Source: an uncultured Lachnospiraceae bacterium
GTDB lineage: Bacteria; Bacillota; Clostridia; Lachnospirales; Lachnospiraceae
Assembly: GCA_900550285.1 (NCBI GenBank)
Contig: URRW01000020.1
Coordinates: forward strand, 1-47,054
Length of the DNA: 47,054 nucleotides
Direction of reading: 5' to 3'
The notes under the pieces are model-generated. The model ran no database searches. It worked only from the letters and a program-made list of their open reading frames with translations, and was not told the DNA's origin. Both the position numbers and the translations under genes were made by a program. Every line of letters starts with the position of its first letter. The stretch's first letter is position 1. Shown here in pieces: positions 16,392 through 24,926 of the stretch.

Positions 16392-17755
16392 TAGTTCTTA
16401 AAGCTGTGGATCGGCGCCGGGATCCTGCCGCCCCTGTTTACAAACGCGTCGCAGCCAAAGGGATTTACCGGCATGATCGGCGCATAGCCCAACAGGCCGC
16501 CGAATTCCACCGTCTCTCCCACGCCCTTTCCGATCACGGGGATCAGGCGCACCGCAGTCGTCTTTGCATTGATCATGCCGATCGCCATCTCATCCGCGAT
16601 AATGCCGGAAATCGTCGTCGCCTTCGTATCGCCCGGAATCGCGATCATATCAAGCCCGACGGAGCACACGCAGGTCATCGCTTCCAGCTTTTCCAGTGTC
16701 AGCGCGCCCGCCGTTACCGCGTCGATCATGCCCTGATCCTCGCTGACCGGGATAAACGCGCCGCTTAAGCCGCCCACATAGGAGGACGCCATAACGCCGC
16801 CTTTTTTTACCTGATCGTTCAAAAGAGCCAGCGCCGCCGTCGTTCCCGGCGCTCCCGCATATTCCAGACCGATCTCGCACAGGATGTCCGCAACGGAATC
16901 CCCGATCGCGGGCGTCGGTGCAAGGGACAGATCCACGATACCGAACGGAACGCCCAGTCTGCGGGAAGCCTCCTTTGCCACGAGCTGACCGACGCGCGTT
17001 ACCTTAAACGCCGTCTTTTTGATCGTCTCGCACAGCACCTCAAAGCTCTCGCCGCGCACCTTTTCCAGCGCGGTCTTTACAACGCCGGGACCGCTGACGC
17101 CCACGTTGATGATGCGGTCCGCTTCCGTCACGCCGTGGAACGCGCCCGCCATAAACGGGTTATCGTCCGGCGCATTGCAGAATACCACAAGCTTTGCGCA
17201 GCCCAAAGAATCGTCCTCTTTGGTATATTCCGCCGTCTCCTTGATGATCTCGCCCATCAGGCGCACCGCGTCCATGTTGATGCCGCAGCGGGTGGAGCCT
17301 ACGTTGACGGAGCTGCACACATTCTGGGTTCTGGACAGCGCCAGCGGGATGGAGCGGATCAAAAGCTCGTCCGCCGCCGTCATGCCCTTGCTTACCATCG
17401 CGGAATAGCCGCCGATAAAGTTTACGCCGACCTCATGCGCCGCCTTGTCCAGCACCTCTGCGATCCGCGCAAAATCCTCCGGCGTTTTGCACGCCGCGCC
17501 GCCTACCAGCGCGATCGGCGTCACGGAAATACGCTTGTTCACGATCGGAACGCCAAATTCCTGCGCGATCTCGTCGCCGGTCTTTACAAGATCCTTCGCG
17601 GATTCCGTGATCTTTTTGTAAATTTTTTCCAGACAGACGTCCAGATCGGCGTCGATGCAGTCCAGCAGGCTGATACCCATCGTGATCGTGCGCACGTCCA
17701 GATTTTCTTTTTCCACCATGTCATTGGTTTCTGTCACTTCGTAAATGTTGATCAT
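16391..17755 (-). CDS. UPF0210 (PFL family, DUF711) protein
   Basis: A 454-residue protein of the UPF0210 family. It opens with VTETNDMVEKENLDVRTITMGISLLDC and has FGVPIVNKRISVTPIALVGG, NVNVGSTRCGINMD-like and FIPVSEDQGMIDA stretches, all very conserved in Bacillota. The fold is related to glycyl-radical (PFL) proteins, but no reaction is established. It is paired 9 bases downstream of an ACT-domain gene (UPF0237), the usual arrangement for this family and one that suggests amino-acid-responsive control. Confidence 0.92.
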   Translation of the reverse strand: MINIYEVTETNDMVEKENLDVRTITMGISLLDCIDADLDVCLEKIYKKITESAKDLVKTGDEIAQEFGVPIVNKRISVTPIALVGGAACKTPEDFARIAEVLDKAAHEVGVNFIGGYSAMVSKGMTAADELLIRSIPLALSRTQNVCSSVNVGSTRCGINMDAVRLMGEIIKETAEYTKEDDSLGCAKLVVFCNAPDDNPFMAGAFHGVTEADRIINVGVSGPGVVKTALEKVRGESFEVLCETIKKTAFKVTRVGQLVAKEASRRLGVPFGIVDLSLAPTPAIGDSVADILCEIGLEYAGAPGTTAALALLNDQVKKGGVMASSYVGGLSGAFIPVSEDQGMIDAVTAGALTLEKLEAMTCVCSVGLDMIAIPGDTKATTISGIIADEMAIGMINAKTTAVRLIPVIGKGVGETVEFGGLLGYAPIMPVNPFGCDAFVNRGGRIPAPIHSFKN

Positions 17756-17764
17756 ATGCCCTCC

Positions 17765-18040
17765 TCAGATTCTGTGCATCTGCGCAAAAATATCCTCGCG
17801 CTGACATTTGATGACCACGCCGATGCTTTCGCCCAGCTCTGCAAGCTCTGTGGAGACTGCGCCGGACTCCTTGCCGCAGGCGTTCATGTCCACGATCATC
17901 ATCATGTTGAAATATCCCTGTACGATCGTCTGGGAAATATCTAAAATATTGATGTCATTTTCTGCAAGATAGGTGCACACCTTTGCAATGATCCCCACCG
18001 TATCCTGTCCTACTACCGTAATAATGCTTCTTTTTTTCAT
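17765..18040 (-). CDS. ACT domain-containing protein (UPF0237)
   Basis: A 91-residue protein made of one ACT domain: KKRSIITVVGQDTVGIIAKVCTYLAENDINILDISQTIVQGYFNMMMIVD. It resembles the regulatory ACT pair found with UPF0210 genes. It probably binds a small ligand such as an amino acid and acts on the neighbouring protein. The start at ATG 18040 follows GGAGGAAGAGAGC; nine earlier codons lack a good ribosome binding site. Confidence 0.9.
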   Translation of the reverse strand: MKKRSIITVVGQDTVGIIAKVCTYLAENDINILDISQTIVQGYFNMMMIVDMNACGKESGAVSTELAELGESIGVVIKCQREDIFAQMHRI

Positions 18041-18090
18041 GCTCTCTTCCTCCCTGCTTTTGTTCAAAAATAGCGCTCCTGCCGCGTCTG

Positions 18091-18888
18091 TCAGAATGCG
18101 ATTACCTCCGAAACCTCGCTCCTCTTGGCGACCTGAATCGGGAAATCCCCTGCGCGGTACGGGTTGTCCGCCAGATCGATCTCCATCCGCACCGTCTCGT
18201 ATGCAAGCTCCGGCAAATTGTTTTCATGGCTCAGATGCCCCAGCACGACCTTTTTTAAATTGTCGTGGAGCACGCGGCTTAAAAGCCTCCCGGAATTTTC
18301 ATTGGACAGATGCCCTCTGTTTCCCAGGATCCGCTGCTTTAAATGATACGGATAGCTGCCCACCTGCAGCATGTTGACGTCATGGTTTGCCTCCAGCAAA
18401 AGCACATCCATGCCCTTTAGGCATTCCACCGTATAATCGTTATAGGTTCCCAGATCCGTGCAGACCGCCGCCCTCTTATTTCCGTAAAAAAAGCGGTAGC
18501 CGACCGGATCCGCCGCATCGTGCGAAATCCGCATCGGGTTTACCGTCAGATCCTTGATCCGAAACGGTTCGTCTGCCCTCACTTCATAAAAAAGCCCGTC
18601 CGGGATCGCCCCAAGGCTTTTGCAGCCCCGGATCGCGTCTGCGGTCTTTGCCGTCGCATAGATCGGGATTCCGTAGCGCCGGCTCAAAACGCCCAGTCCG
18701 CTCACATGGTCATTATGCTCATGGGTCACCAAAATCCCGTCCAGATCCCGGGCGCACAGCCCGAGCTCCTTTAAGCCGTTTTCCACCCGCTTCCCGCTGA
18801 TCCCTGCGTCCACAAGGACGTGGGTCGCCTCTGTTCCCGCATAAATGCAGTTTCCGCTGCTGCCGCTGGCAATGCTGCATAGTCTCAT
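18091..18888 (-). CDS. walJ: MBL-fold metallohydrolase, WalJ/YycJ-like
   Basis: A 265-residue metallo-beta-lactamase-fold protein. SIASGSSGNCIYAGTEATHVLVDAGIS and the zinc-binding THEHNDHVSGLG (about residue 55) are typical of YycJ/WalJ, a 5'-3' exonuclease-like protein linked to the WalRK system and to coordination of replication with division. Downstream metal ligands are present in ISHDAADPVGY and LSHEN. The gene is not next to walRK; it overlaps the coaE stop by four bases (ATGA), which suggests coupled translation. Confidence 0.85.
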   Translation of the reverse strand: MRLCSIASGSSGNCIYAGTEATHVLVDAGISGKRVENGLKELGLCARDLDGILVTHEHNDHVSGLGVLSRRYGIPIYATAKTADAIRGCKSLGAIPDGLFYEVRADEPFRIKDLTVNPMRISHDAADPVGYRFFYGNKRAAVCTDLGTYNDYTVECLKGMDVLLLEANHDVNMLQVGSYPYHLKQRILGNRGHLSNENSGRLLSRVLHDNLKKVVLGHLSHENNLPELAYETVRMEIDLADNPYRAGDFPIQVAKRSEVSEVIAF

Positions 18889-19490
18889 CTTTTCAGTCCC
18901 GCTTCCTTTAATCTCTCGTCTATCTGCCTGTAAGTATCCCCTAAGTCACGGCTGTTGTCAATGATAACTTTGCAGTGCGCCCGAAACGCCTCCTCCGGAA
19001 GCTGGCTTTTGAAAATATGGTCGATCTTCTCCTGCGAATAGCCCCGGTCTTCCGAAAGCCGCCTGCGCCGCGTCTCTTCGTCCGCATAAATGTACCAGAG
19101 CTCGTCCAGAAGCTTATCATAGCCTTCCTCGATCAAAAGCGCCGCTTCCAGAAAAAAGACGTCCCTTTCTCCCGCCTGCCGCTCCCTTTCGATTTCTTCC
19201 AGAATATGCTCCTTTACCGCCGGATGGATGATCCCGTTTACTTTTTTCAGCAGCCCGCCGTCTGAAAAGATCGCCGCCGCCATTTTTTTGCGGTCGATCC
19301 TGCCGTCCTCCTTCAGCACGTCCTTTCCCAGAAGCGCCACAAGCCTGTCATAGCAGACTGCGCCCGGCTCCTGGATCTCATGCGCAGCCTCGTCCGACAA
19401 AAGGATGCGGCAGTTGCAGTTTTGTTGTATGTAAGACAGGATACAGGATTTGCCTGCCCCGATCCCGCCCGTAATCCCTATGGTTTTCAC
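18885..19490 (-). CDS. coaE: Dephospho-CoA kinase
   Basis: A 201-residue P-loop kinase that adds the 3'-phosphate in the last step of CoA synthesis. GITGGIGAGKS (residues 4-14) is the Walker A loop. SDEAAHEIQEPG, RIDRKKMAAAIF, GIIHPAVKEHI and FLEAALLIEEGYDKL match the family in order. Length is normal. It follows polA, a common pairing in Bacillota (polA-coaE), though here a 14-bp tandem repeat lies between the two. Confidence 0.93.
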   Translation of the reverse strand: MKTIGITGGIGAGKSCILSYIQQNCNCRILLSDEAAHEIQEPGAVCYDRLVALLGKDVLKEDGRIDRKKMAAAIFSDGGLLKKVNGIIHPAVKEHILEEIERERQAGERDVFFLEAALLIEEGYDKLLDELWYIYADEETRRRRLSEDRGYSQEKIDHIFKSQLPEEAFRAHCKVIIDNSRDLGDTYRQIDERLKEAGLKR

Positions 19491-19506
19491 GTCAGTCCCC
19501 GTTTTG

Positions 19507-19560
19507 TATCTTATTTCTAATATCTTATTTCTAATATCTTATTTCTAATATCTTATTTCT
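19507..19560. repeat. 14-bp tandem repeat, 3.9 copies, between coaE and polA
   Basis: The unit TATCTTATTTCTAA is repeated three times perfectly, then 12 more bases match (54 bases in all). It is AT-rich and lies between the polA stop and the coaE start, reading through the intercistronic gap. Confidence 0.95.
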
Positions 19561-19581
19561 GCTTTTTCTTTCTGCGTTTTT

Positions 19582-22323
19582 TTACTTTGCGTCGTACCAG
19601 TTTTTCCCGGTATGAAGATCCACTTCCAGAGAAACCGCCAGATTGGCGGCACGCTTCATCTGATCTGCCAGAAGCTGCGCCACCTCTTCTGCCTCTTCCT
19701 GCTTTGTTTCAATGAGAAGCTCGTCGTGGATCTGTAAGATCAGGCGGGACGAAAGCTTTCTTTCACGCAGCTCTTCCCACACATGGATCATCGCGATCTT
19801 CATGATGTCCGCCGCCGTTCCCTGAATGGGCGAGTTCATCGCCACCCGCTCGCCAAAGGAGCGCTGCATGAAGTTGCTGGAGGCAAGCTCCGGGATCGGG
19901 CGCTTTCTGCCGTACAGCGTCGTCACATAGCCCTTTTCCTTCGCCTGCTCCACCTGTGCGTCCAGAAATTCCTTTACCTTCGGATAGGTTGCAAAATACT
20001 GCTCGATATACTCCGCCGCCTCCTTCCGGGTAATGCTCAGATCCTGACTCAGTCCAAAGGAGCTGATCCCGTATACGATGCCGAAATTTACCGCCTTCGC
20101 GTTTCTTCTCTGCAGATCGGTTACCTCTTCAAAGGGCGTGTGGAATACCTTGGACGCGGTGATCCGGTGGATGTCCGCGTCGCTCTGATACGCCTCGATC
20201 AGCTGTTCGTCCCCGGAAATGTGCGCCAGCACGCGCAGCTCGATCTGGGAATAATCCGCGTCCGTAAACACATAGCCGTCCTTTGGCACAAACACCTTCC
20301 GGATCAGCCGCCCCAGCTCCGTGCGCATCGGGATATTCTGAAGGTTTGGCTCCGTCGAGGAAATCCGCCCCGTCGCCGTGATCGTCTGGTTAAAGGACGT
20401 ATGGATCCTGCCGTCTGCCCCGATATAATCTGCAAGCCCATCCGCATAGGTCGATTTCAGCTTCGTAAGCCCCCGGTATTCCAGAATCTCTTCCACAACC
20501 GGGTTGTCCGGCGCAAGCTTTTCCAGAATGTCCGCCGCCGTCGAATAGCCGGTCTTTGTCTTTTTGCCGCCCTTTAAGCCCATTTTTTCAAAAAGCACTT
20601 CGCCCAGCTGCTTCGGGGAATTGATGTTAAATTCACAGCCCGCCTTTTCATGGATCGATTGTTCCAGCTCCCCGATCCTTCCGGTCAACGCGTCGCCGTA
20701 GCTTTGCAGCTCCTCCCGGCGCACCGCGATCCCTTCCTTTTCCATCTCGTAAAGGACGCGGGAAAGGGGCATCTCGATCTCTTCAAAAAGAGACTGCATC
20801 CCTTCCTCTGCAAGCCTTGCCGCAAGCTTTTCCTGCGCCGCAAAGCAGACGTAGGCGATCCCGCCCGCATACGCCGCAAAAGCGTCCGGCTTTTCCGTGA
20901 CCGCTTTGGTCAACGGCATTTTATCGAACAGCTGCTTCCGGCTCTGTAAGGAAAGACCCAGATATTCGTTCGCCACATCCTCCGGCTCGTAGTCGTTTTT
21001 CAGCGGGTTTAAAAGATACGCCGCGATCAGCACATCAAAAAGCGTCTTTGTCCTACAGCGGATGCTGTCCGGCGTTTCCGCTGCCTTGGTGCATTCCTCT
21101 TTGCCTCCGCCGTTTTCTTCTTTGCCTCCGGCGTATTCCGCTTTTCCTCCGATCCCGGAAAGAAGCGCGCCGTATGCCTTCTTCATATGGAAGGCCGACA
21201 GCCTTACCCCCTTTTCATATAACGCGGAAAGCTGGCTGCACAGCCACTGCGGCGTCACAAACCCTTCCGCGCAAAGCACATGGATTTCTTCCTCCCCAAA
21301 GCAAAGCGCCAGCGCGCACATCTCCCTTTCATCCGTATCCGTCGCGATATAAAAGCCGCACAGGCTGCTTTGACCCGCACGGTCAAACACGTTCTGCGCC
21401 TCTCCAAAATCCGACGTCATCTGGATCTTATCGGTCAGGCTGCTTACTGCCGCCGTCGTCCCAAACCGTCCCAGCATATTTTTAAATTCCAGCCGGGTAA
21501 ACAGCTCATATGCCTCCGGCGTAAAAAGCTCCTTTAAACGTGCCTCTTCCCATGCAAGCTCCACCGGGCTGTCTACGTTGATCGTCGCCAGCGTCAGGCT
21601 TAAATAGGCAAGATCCCTGTTGGCGATCAGCGACTCCCGCACCGCCTTTTTGGTTACCTCCTCCACATGGGCATACAAATTGTCCAGCGTAGAAAACTGC
21701 TTTAAAAGCTCTGCCGCCGTCTTTTCCCCGACCTTCGGCACACCCGGGATATTGTCCGCCGTATCGCCCATCAGCGCCTTGAGCTCAATGAAGCCTGCCG
21801 GGGTCACGCCGTATTTTTCCTCTACGTCGGCGGCATAATAATCCTCCACCTCCGTGCGCGCGCCCTTCGTCTTTGGAATGCGGATCTTGATCTTATCCGT
21901 GGCAATCTGCAAAAGATCCCGGTCGCCGGAAACGAGAGATACATCCATTCCTTCCTTTTCCGCCCGCTTCGCAAGCGTACCAAGTATGTCGTCCGCCTCC
22001 AGTCCCGCCTGCTCCATCGTCTTGATTCCCATAGCGTGAAGCACGTCCTTTAAAACCGGGACCTGCTCGTGCAGCTCCTTTGGCATCGGCTTTCTCGTCC
22101 CTTTGTATTCCTTAAAAATCTCATGCCGGAAGGTCGGCGCCTTTACGTCAAACGCCACCGTCAGATAATCCGGCTTCTCCTCGTCCAGCAGCTTGAACAG
22201 GATATTTAAAAAGCCGTATACCGCATTGGTATGCAGCCCCTGTGCATTGGTAAGATCCGGAACCCCGTAAAAAGCACGGTTCAATATGCTGTGTCCGTCG
22301 ATCAAAACCAGTTTTTCGCTCAT
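19582..22323 (-). CDS. polA: DNA polymerase I
   Basis: A 913-residue polymerase for repair and Okazaki fragment maturation. The 5' nuclease domain (1-290) has LIDGHSILNRAFYG and DNIPGVPKVGEKTAAELL. The polymerase domain (about 500-913) has the A motif DADYSQIELRVLAH, the B motif RRNAKAVNFGIVYGISSFG and the C motif QIHDELLIE. In the middle, the 3'-5' exonuclease domain lacks its catalytic residues: at the E. coli DTETD position it reads YIATD, and the last Asp motif is also lost. A Gly/Glu/Lys-rich insert (about 395-420) lies in this domain. Proofreading is probably absent, as in some other Bacillota. The ATG follows GGAGATTTGA. Confidence 0.97.
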   Translation of the reverse strand: MSEKLVLIDGHSILNRAFYGVPDLTNAQGLHTNAVYGFLNILFKLLDEEKPDYLTVAFDVKAPTFRHEIFKEYKGTRKPMPKELHEQVPVLKDVLHAMGIKTMEQAGLEADDILGTLAKRAEKEGMDVSLVSGDRDLLQIATDKIKIRIPKTKGARTEVEDYYAADVEEKYGVTPAGFIELKALMGDTADNIPGVPKVGEKTAAELLKQFSTLDNLYAHVEEVTKKAVRESLIANRDLAYLSLTLATINVDSPVELAWEEARLKELFTPEAYELFTRLEFKNMLGRFGTTAAVSSLTDKIQMTSDFGEAQNVFDRAGQSSLCGFYIATDTDEREMCALALCFGEEEIHVLCAEGFVTPQWLCSQLSALYEKGVRLSAFHMKKAYGALLSGIGGKAEYAGGKEENGGGKEECTKAAETPDSIRCRTKTLFDVLIAAYLLNPLKNDYEPEDVANEYLGLSLQSRKQLFDKMPLTKAVTEKPDAFAAYAGGIAYVCFAAQEKLAARLAEEGMQSLFEEIEMPLSRVLYEMEKEGIAVRREELQSYGDALTGRIGELEQSIHEKAGCEFNINSPKQLGEVLFEKMGLKGGKKTKTGYSTAADILEKLAPDNPVVEEILEYRGLTKLKSTYADGLADYIGADGRIHTSFNQTITATGRISSTEPNLQNIPMRTELGRLIRKVFVPKDGYVFTDADYSQIELRVLAHISGDEQLIEAYQSDADIHRITASKVFHTPFEEVTDLQRRNAKAVNFGIVYGISSFGLSQDLSITRKEAAEYIEQYFATYPKVKEFLDAQVEQAKEKGYVTTLYGRKRPIPELASSNFMQRSFGERVAMNSPIQGTAADIMKIAMIHVWEELRERKLSSRLILQIHDELLIETKQEEAEEVAQLLADQMKRAANLAVSLEVDLHTGKNWYDAK

Positions 22324-22350
22324 TCAAATCTCCATTCCATCAAAAATATG

Positions 22351-22680
22351 CTACAGCACAAAGATCATCAGGATCATCACCGTCGCAAGGATCGCCAGCG
22401 CCTCCGTCGCATACAGCCCGTGCTGCATGGAATCCAGCACATGAAGATGGCGTTTTTCTGTGTCGATCTTCATGCGCAGCTCCCTGTTTAAATCAAAAGT
22501 ATCTCCGTTTTCCAGCCTCTGCATCCCTGTCGTCACAAGAAACTGGATGCTCAACTCCTCCAGACAGGACGGACAGGATTCCACATGCTCCAGAAACTGT
22601 TTTTTTGTGCGCTCATCCATCTCATCTTTGATAAACTGCAGGATCAGCTTTTCCGTCTGCTTACAGCTAAGCTCCACCAT
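22351..22680 (-). CDS. Zinc-finger (zf-HC2-like) membrane protein
   Basis: A 109-residue protein. The N-terminal Cys-x(n)-His-x3-Cys-x2-Cys pattern (SCKQTEK then EHVESCPSCLEEL) is the putative anti-sigma-factor zinc finger. The C terminus has one hydrophobic segment (about 90-109, ALAILATVMILMIFVL), so the protein ends in the membrane. It resembles an anti-sigma factor, but no sigma-factor gene is next to it. It sits between nagA and polA with gaps of about 30 bases on each side, all on one strand. The partner is unknown. Confidence 0.7.
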   Translation of the reverse strand: MVELSCKQTEKLILQFIKDEMDERTKKQFLEHVESCPSCLEELSIQFLVTTGMQRLENGDTFDLNRELRMKIDTEKRHLHVLDSMQHGLYATEALAILATVMILMIFVL

Positions 22681-22710
22681 GGGAATCCTCCTTCCTTCTT
22701 CGGTGTCTCC

Positions 22711-23850
22711 TTATAACATCGCAGTCCCTCTGCAGTAGGTCTGCGCCACGCTGTAATCGTCCTCTAAAACGACCAGATCGGCGTCATAGCCCGCCGCCAG
22801 CCTGCCCTTGCGGTCGTCCACCCGAAGCGCCCGCGCCGGGTTGATCGTGCAGGAATTTAACGCTGCGTCAAACGGGATCATCGCATCCTCCACGAGGATC
22901 TTTAAGCCCTTATTCATGTTCAGGGTGCTTCCTGCGATCGTATCCGTGCCCTTTAAGCGCGCCAGGCCGTCCTCCCCGATCTCGATCGGATGTCCGCCCA
23001 GCTCGTAGTTGCCGCCCGGAGGGCAATGCTTTGCGCGCAGGGAATCGCTGACCATAACGGAATAATCCCTGCCCTTTGCCGTAAAGTAATTATTCAGCGC
23101 CGCCAGATGGGAATGGCAGCCGTCGCAGATGATCTCGCCGTAAATATCGCGCACGCGCATCGCCGTGCCTACCAGTCCCGGCTTTCTGTGATGGTAGGGC
23201 GTCATGCCGTTATAAACATGGGTCATGCTTGTCGCGCCGTTTGCAATGCCCATCAGCGCCTGCTCGTAGGTCGCGCTGGAATGTCCCATGCTCACTACCA
23301 CGCCAGTCTGGCTGCAGTATTTTGTCAGCGCAAAATCCGGATCATGTTCCGGCGCCATCGTGATATATTTGATCATGCCGTGCGCCGCTTCCTGATACAT
23401 TTTAAACTGCTCTACGGTCGGAACGGCGATCGCCTCCGGCGGCTGTGCCCCCTTGTATTCCATGTCCAGATAGGGGCCTTCAAAATGGATGCCGAGGATC
23501 TCCGCGCCTTCATAACCCTCTTCCACAACCTTTGCCACATTTGCAACTGCCTTTGTCAGGACGTCGGGCATCTGCGTTACGGTCGTAGGCAGGATCGAGG
23601 TCACGCCCTCCTCGGGAATCCGCTTCATCCAGTCTCTTAAGCCGTCCGCTTCCGCGTCATTTGTGTCAAAGCCGTATGCGCCGTGGGTATGCACGTCAAT
23701 AAAGCCGGGCACGATGCGCTTCTCCCCAAAATCCTCGTCAGCCGTCTTTGTCCCGTAAGGATAAATATTGCTGATCTTTCCTTCTTCAACCTCCAACTGT
23801 GCCGGGATAAACTGTCCGGCGATCCACACTCTTTTACTCTGAATAACCAT
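22711..23850 (-). CDS. nagA: N-acetylglucosamine-6-phosphate deacetylase
   Basis: A 379-residue amidohydrolase that removes acetate from GlcNAc-6-P in the cytoplasm. VPGFIDVHTHGAYGFDTND carries the HxH motif (about 52-64), and ILGIHFEGPYLDMEYKGAQ holds the metal-binding Glu. SMGHSSATYEQA, THVYNGMTPYHHRKPG, ICDGCHSH and a late Asp/Gly region AGSTLNMNKG follow in family order. Length is typical. The start has an excellent AAAAGGAGGTTATC site. It lies 150 bases downstream of nagB; the gap holds a weak G-C hairpin (23913-23939) before a T-rich stretch on the minus strand, so partial read-through is likely. Confidence 0.96.
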   Translation of the reverse strand: MVIQSKRVWIAGQFIPAQLEVEEGKISNIYPYGTKTADEDFGEKRIVPGFIDVHTHGAYGFDTNDAEADGLRDWMKRIPEEGVTSILPTTVTQMPDVLTKAVANVAKVVEEGYEGAEILGIHFEGPYLDMEYKGAQPPEAIAVPTVEQFKMYQEAAHGMIKYITMAPEHDPDFALTKYCSQTGVVVSMGHSSATYEQALMGIANGATSMTHVYNGMTPYHHRKPGLVGTAMRVRDIYGEIICDGCHSHLAALNNYFTAKGRDYSVMVSDSLRAKHCPPGGNYELGGHPIEIGEDGLARLKGTDTIAGSTLNMNKGLKILVEDAMIPFDAALNSCTINPARALRVDDRKGRLAAGYDADLVVLEDDYSVAQTYCRGTAML

Positions 23851-24000
23851 GATAACCTCCTTTTCGCGTCATGTTTGACTTCGTAAAACGGACTTTCCCG
23901 CAAAATGGAAAATGCCGCGGCACGAACCGCACCGCAGCACTTCCCATTTTCTTCTGACTGCTCAGAAAATCCGATGAAAAAACATCCCTGAACTGCTGTC

Positions 24001-24726
24001 TCAGATCAAAGACAGGGCATCCTCGTCTGCGATCAGAACGAAATTCGGATGGAACTGTAAAATAGAAGCCGGAACCTGAGGTGTAACCGGTCCGAAGAAC
24101 GCATCCTTTAAGATCTGGGCTTTATCCTTGCCGCTGACAACCATCAGCACGCATTTTGCACGCATGATCGTGCCAACGCCCATTGTATATGCCTGACGGG
24201 GAACCTCGTCGATGGAGTTAAAGAAACGCTTGTTGGCTTCAATCGTCATCTCTGTCAGATCTACGCAGTGCGTCTCCTTGTCGAACTCATCGTTAGGCTC
24301 GTTGAAGCCGATGTGTCCGTCGTGGCCAAGGCCTAACAGCTGCAGATCAACGCCGCCCATGGAAGCGATCACCTCGTTGTACTCTGCGCATGCCTTCTCG
24401 CTGTCAGGCTCTGTGCCGTCCGGCAGATGGGTGTTTGCAGGATCGATGTTTACATGGGAGAACAGATTGTCATGCATGAAATAGTAGTAGCTCTGCTCGT
24501 TCTCCTTCGGAAGCCCCTTGTACTCGTCTAAGTTTACGCTTCTTACTTTGGAGAAATCATAATCGCCGTTCTCATAGCCTGCAACCAGATTTTTGTATGT
24601 TCCGATCGGGGTGGAACCGGTCGCAAGACCAAGCACGCAGTCAGGCTTGTTGATGATCAGCGAGCCGATGTAATTCGCTGCTTTTCTGCTCATGTCATTA
24701 TAGTCTTTTGTTCTGATAATTCTCAT
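24001..24726 (-). CDS. nagB: Glucosamine-6-phosphate deaminase
   Basis: A 241-residue enzyme converting GlcN-6-P to fructose-6-P and ammonia. LGLATGSTPIGTYKNL (phosphate loop), NLDEYKGLPKENEQSY and LLGLGHDGHIGFNEP, which holds the catalytic Asp/His, are all present. The ATG at 24726 follows AAAGAGGACAAG; a start seven codons earlier has no ribosome binding site. It has its own promoter and is followed by nagA, completing GlcNAc use after NagE import. Confidence 0.96.
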   Translation of the reverse strand: MRIIRTKDYNDMSRKAANYIGSLIINKPDCVLGLATGSTPIGTYKNLVAGYENGDYDFSKVRSVNLDEYKGLPKENEQSYYYFMHDNLFSHVNIDPANTHLPDGTEPDSEKACAEYNEVIASMGGVDLQLLGLGHDGHIGFNEPNDEFDKETHCVDLTEMTIEANKRFFNSIDEVPRQAYTMGVGTIMRAKCVLMVVSGKDKAQILKDAFFGPVTPQVPASILQFHPNFVLIADEDALSLI

Positions 24727-24789
24727 CTTGTCCTCTTTCCGCCGCATACGCGGCTGTTTAATAGCGGAAGCCCGCCAGTCCTGTCTTCT

Positions 24790-24818
24790 ATTTTAGCTCA
24801 TTCTGAAACTTTTCTCAA
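24790..24818 (-). promoter_or_regulatory. Sigma-A promoter of nagB-nagA
   Basis: Minus-strand TTGAGA (24818-24813), a 17-base spacer and TAAAAT (24795-24790). It is immediately downstream of the nagE terminator, so nagBA can be read independently of nagE. Confidence 0.75.
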
Positions 24819-24828
24819 TACCTTTTGC

Positions 24829-24863
24829 AAAAATCGGGAGCCTCCTTTTGGAAGGCTCCCGAT
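24829..24863 (-). terminator. Intrinsic terminator after nagE
   Basis: Minus-strand ATCGGGAGCCTTCC pairs with GGAGGCTCCCGAT (one bulge), a four-base A loop, followed by TTTTTG. It lies about 65 bases after the nagE stop. Confidence 0.85.
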
Positions 24864-24926
24864 GCGCTAGGGATCAGTGCCCTCTTCGAGCACGCACAAT
24901 ATTCAGTTTATCTTTTGAAAAACGCT

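Noticed and set aside
23913..23939. A terminator between nagB and nagA
   Set aside because: The 8-bp stem has a G-U pair and only a broken T-run, so I treat it as at most a partial stop and keep nagBA as one unit.
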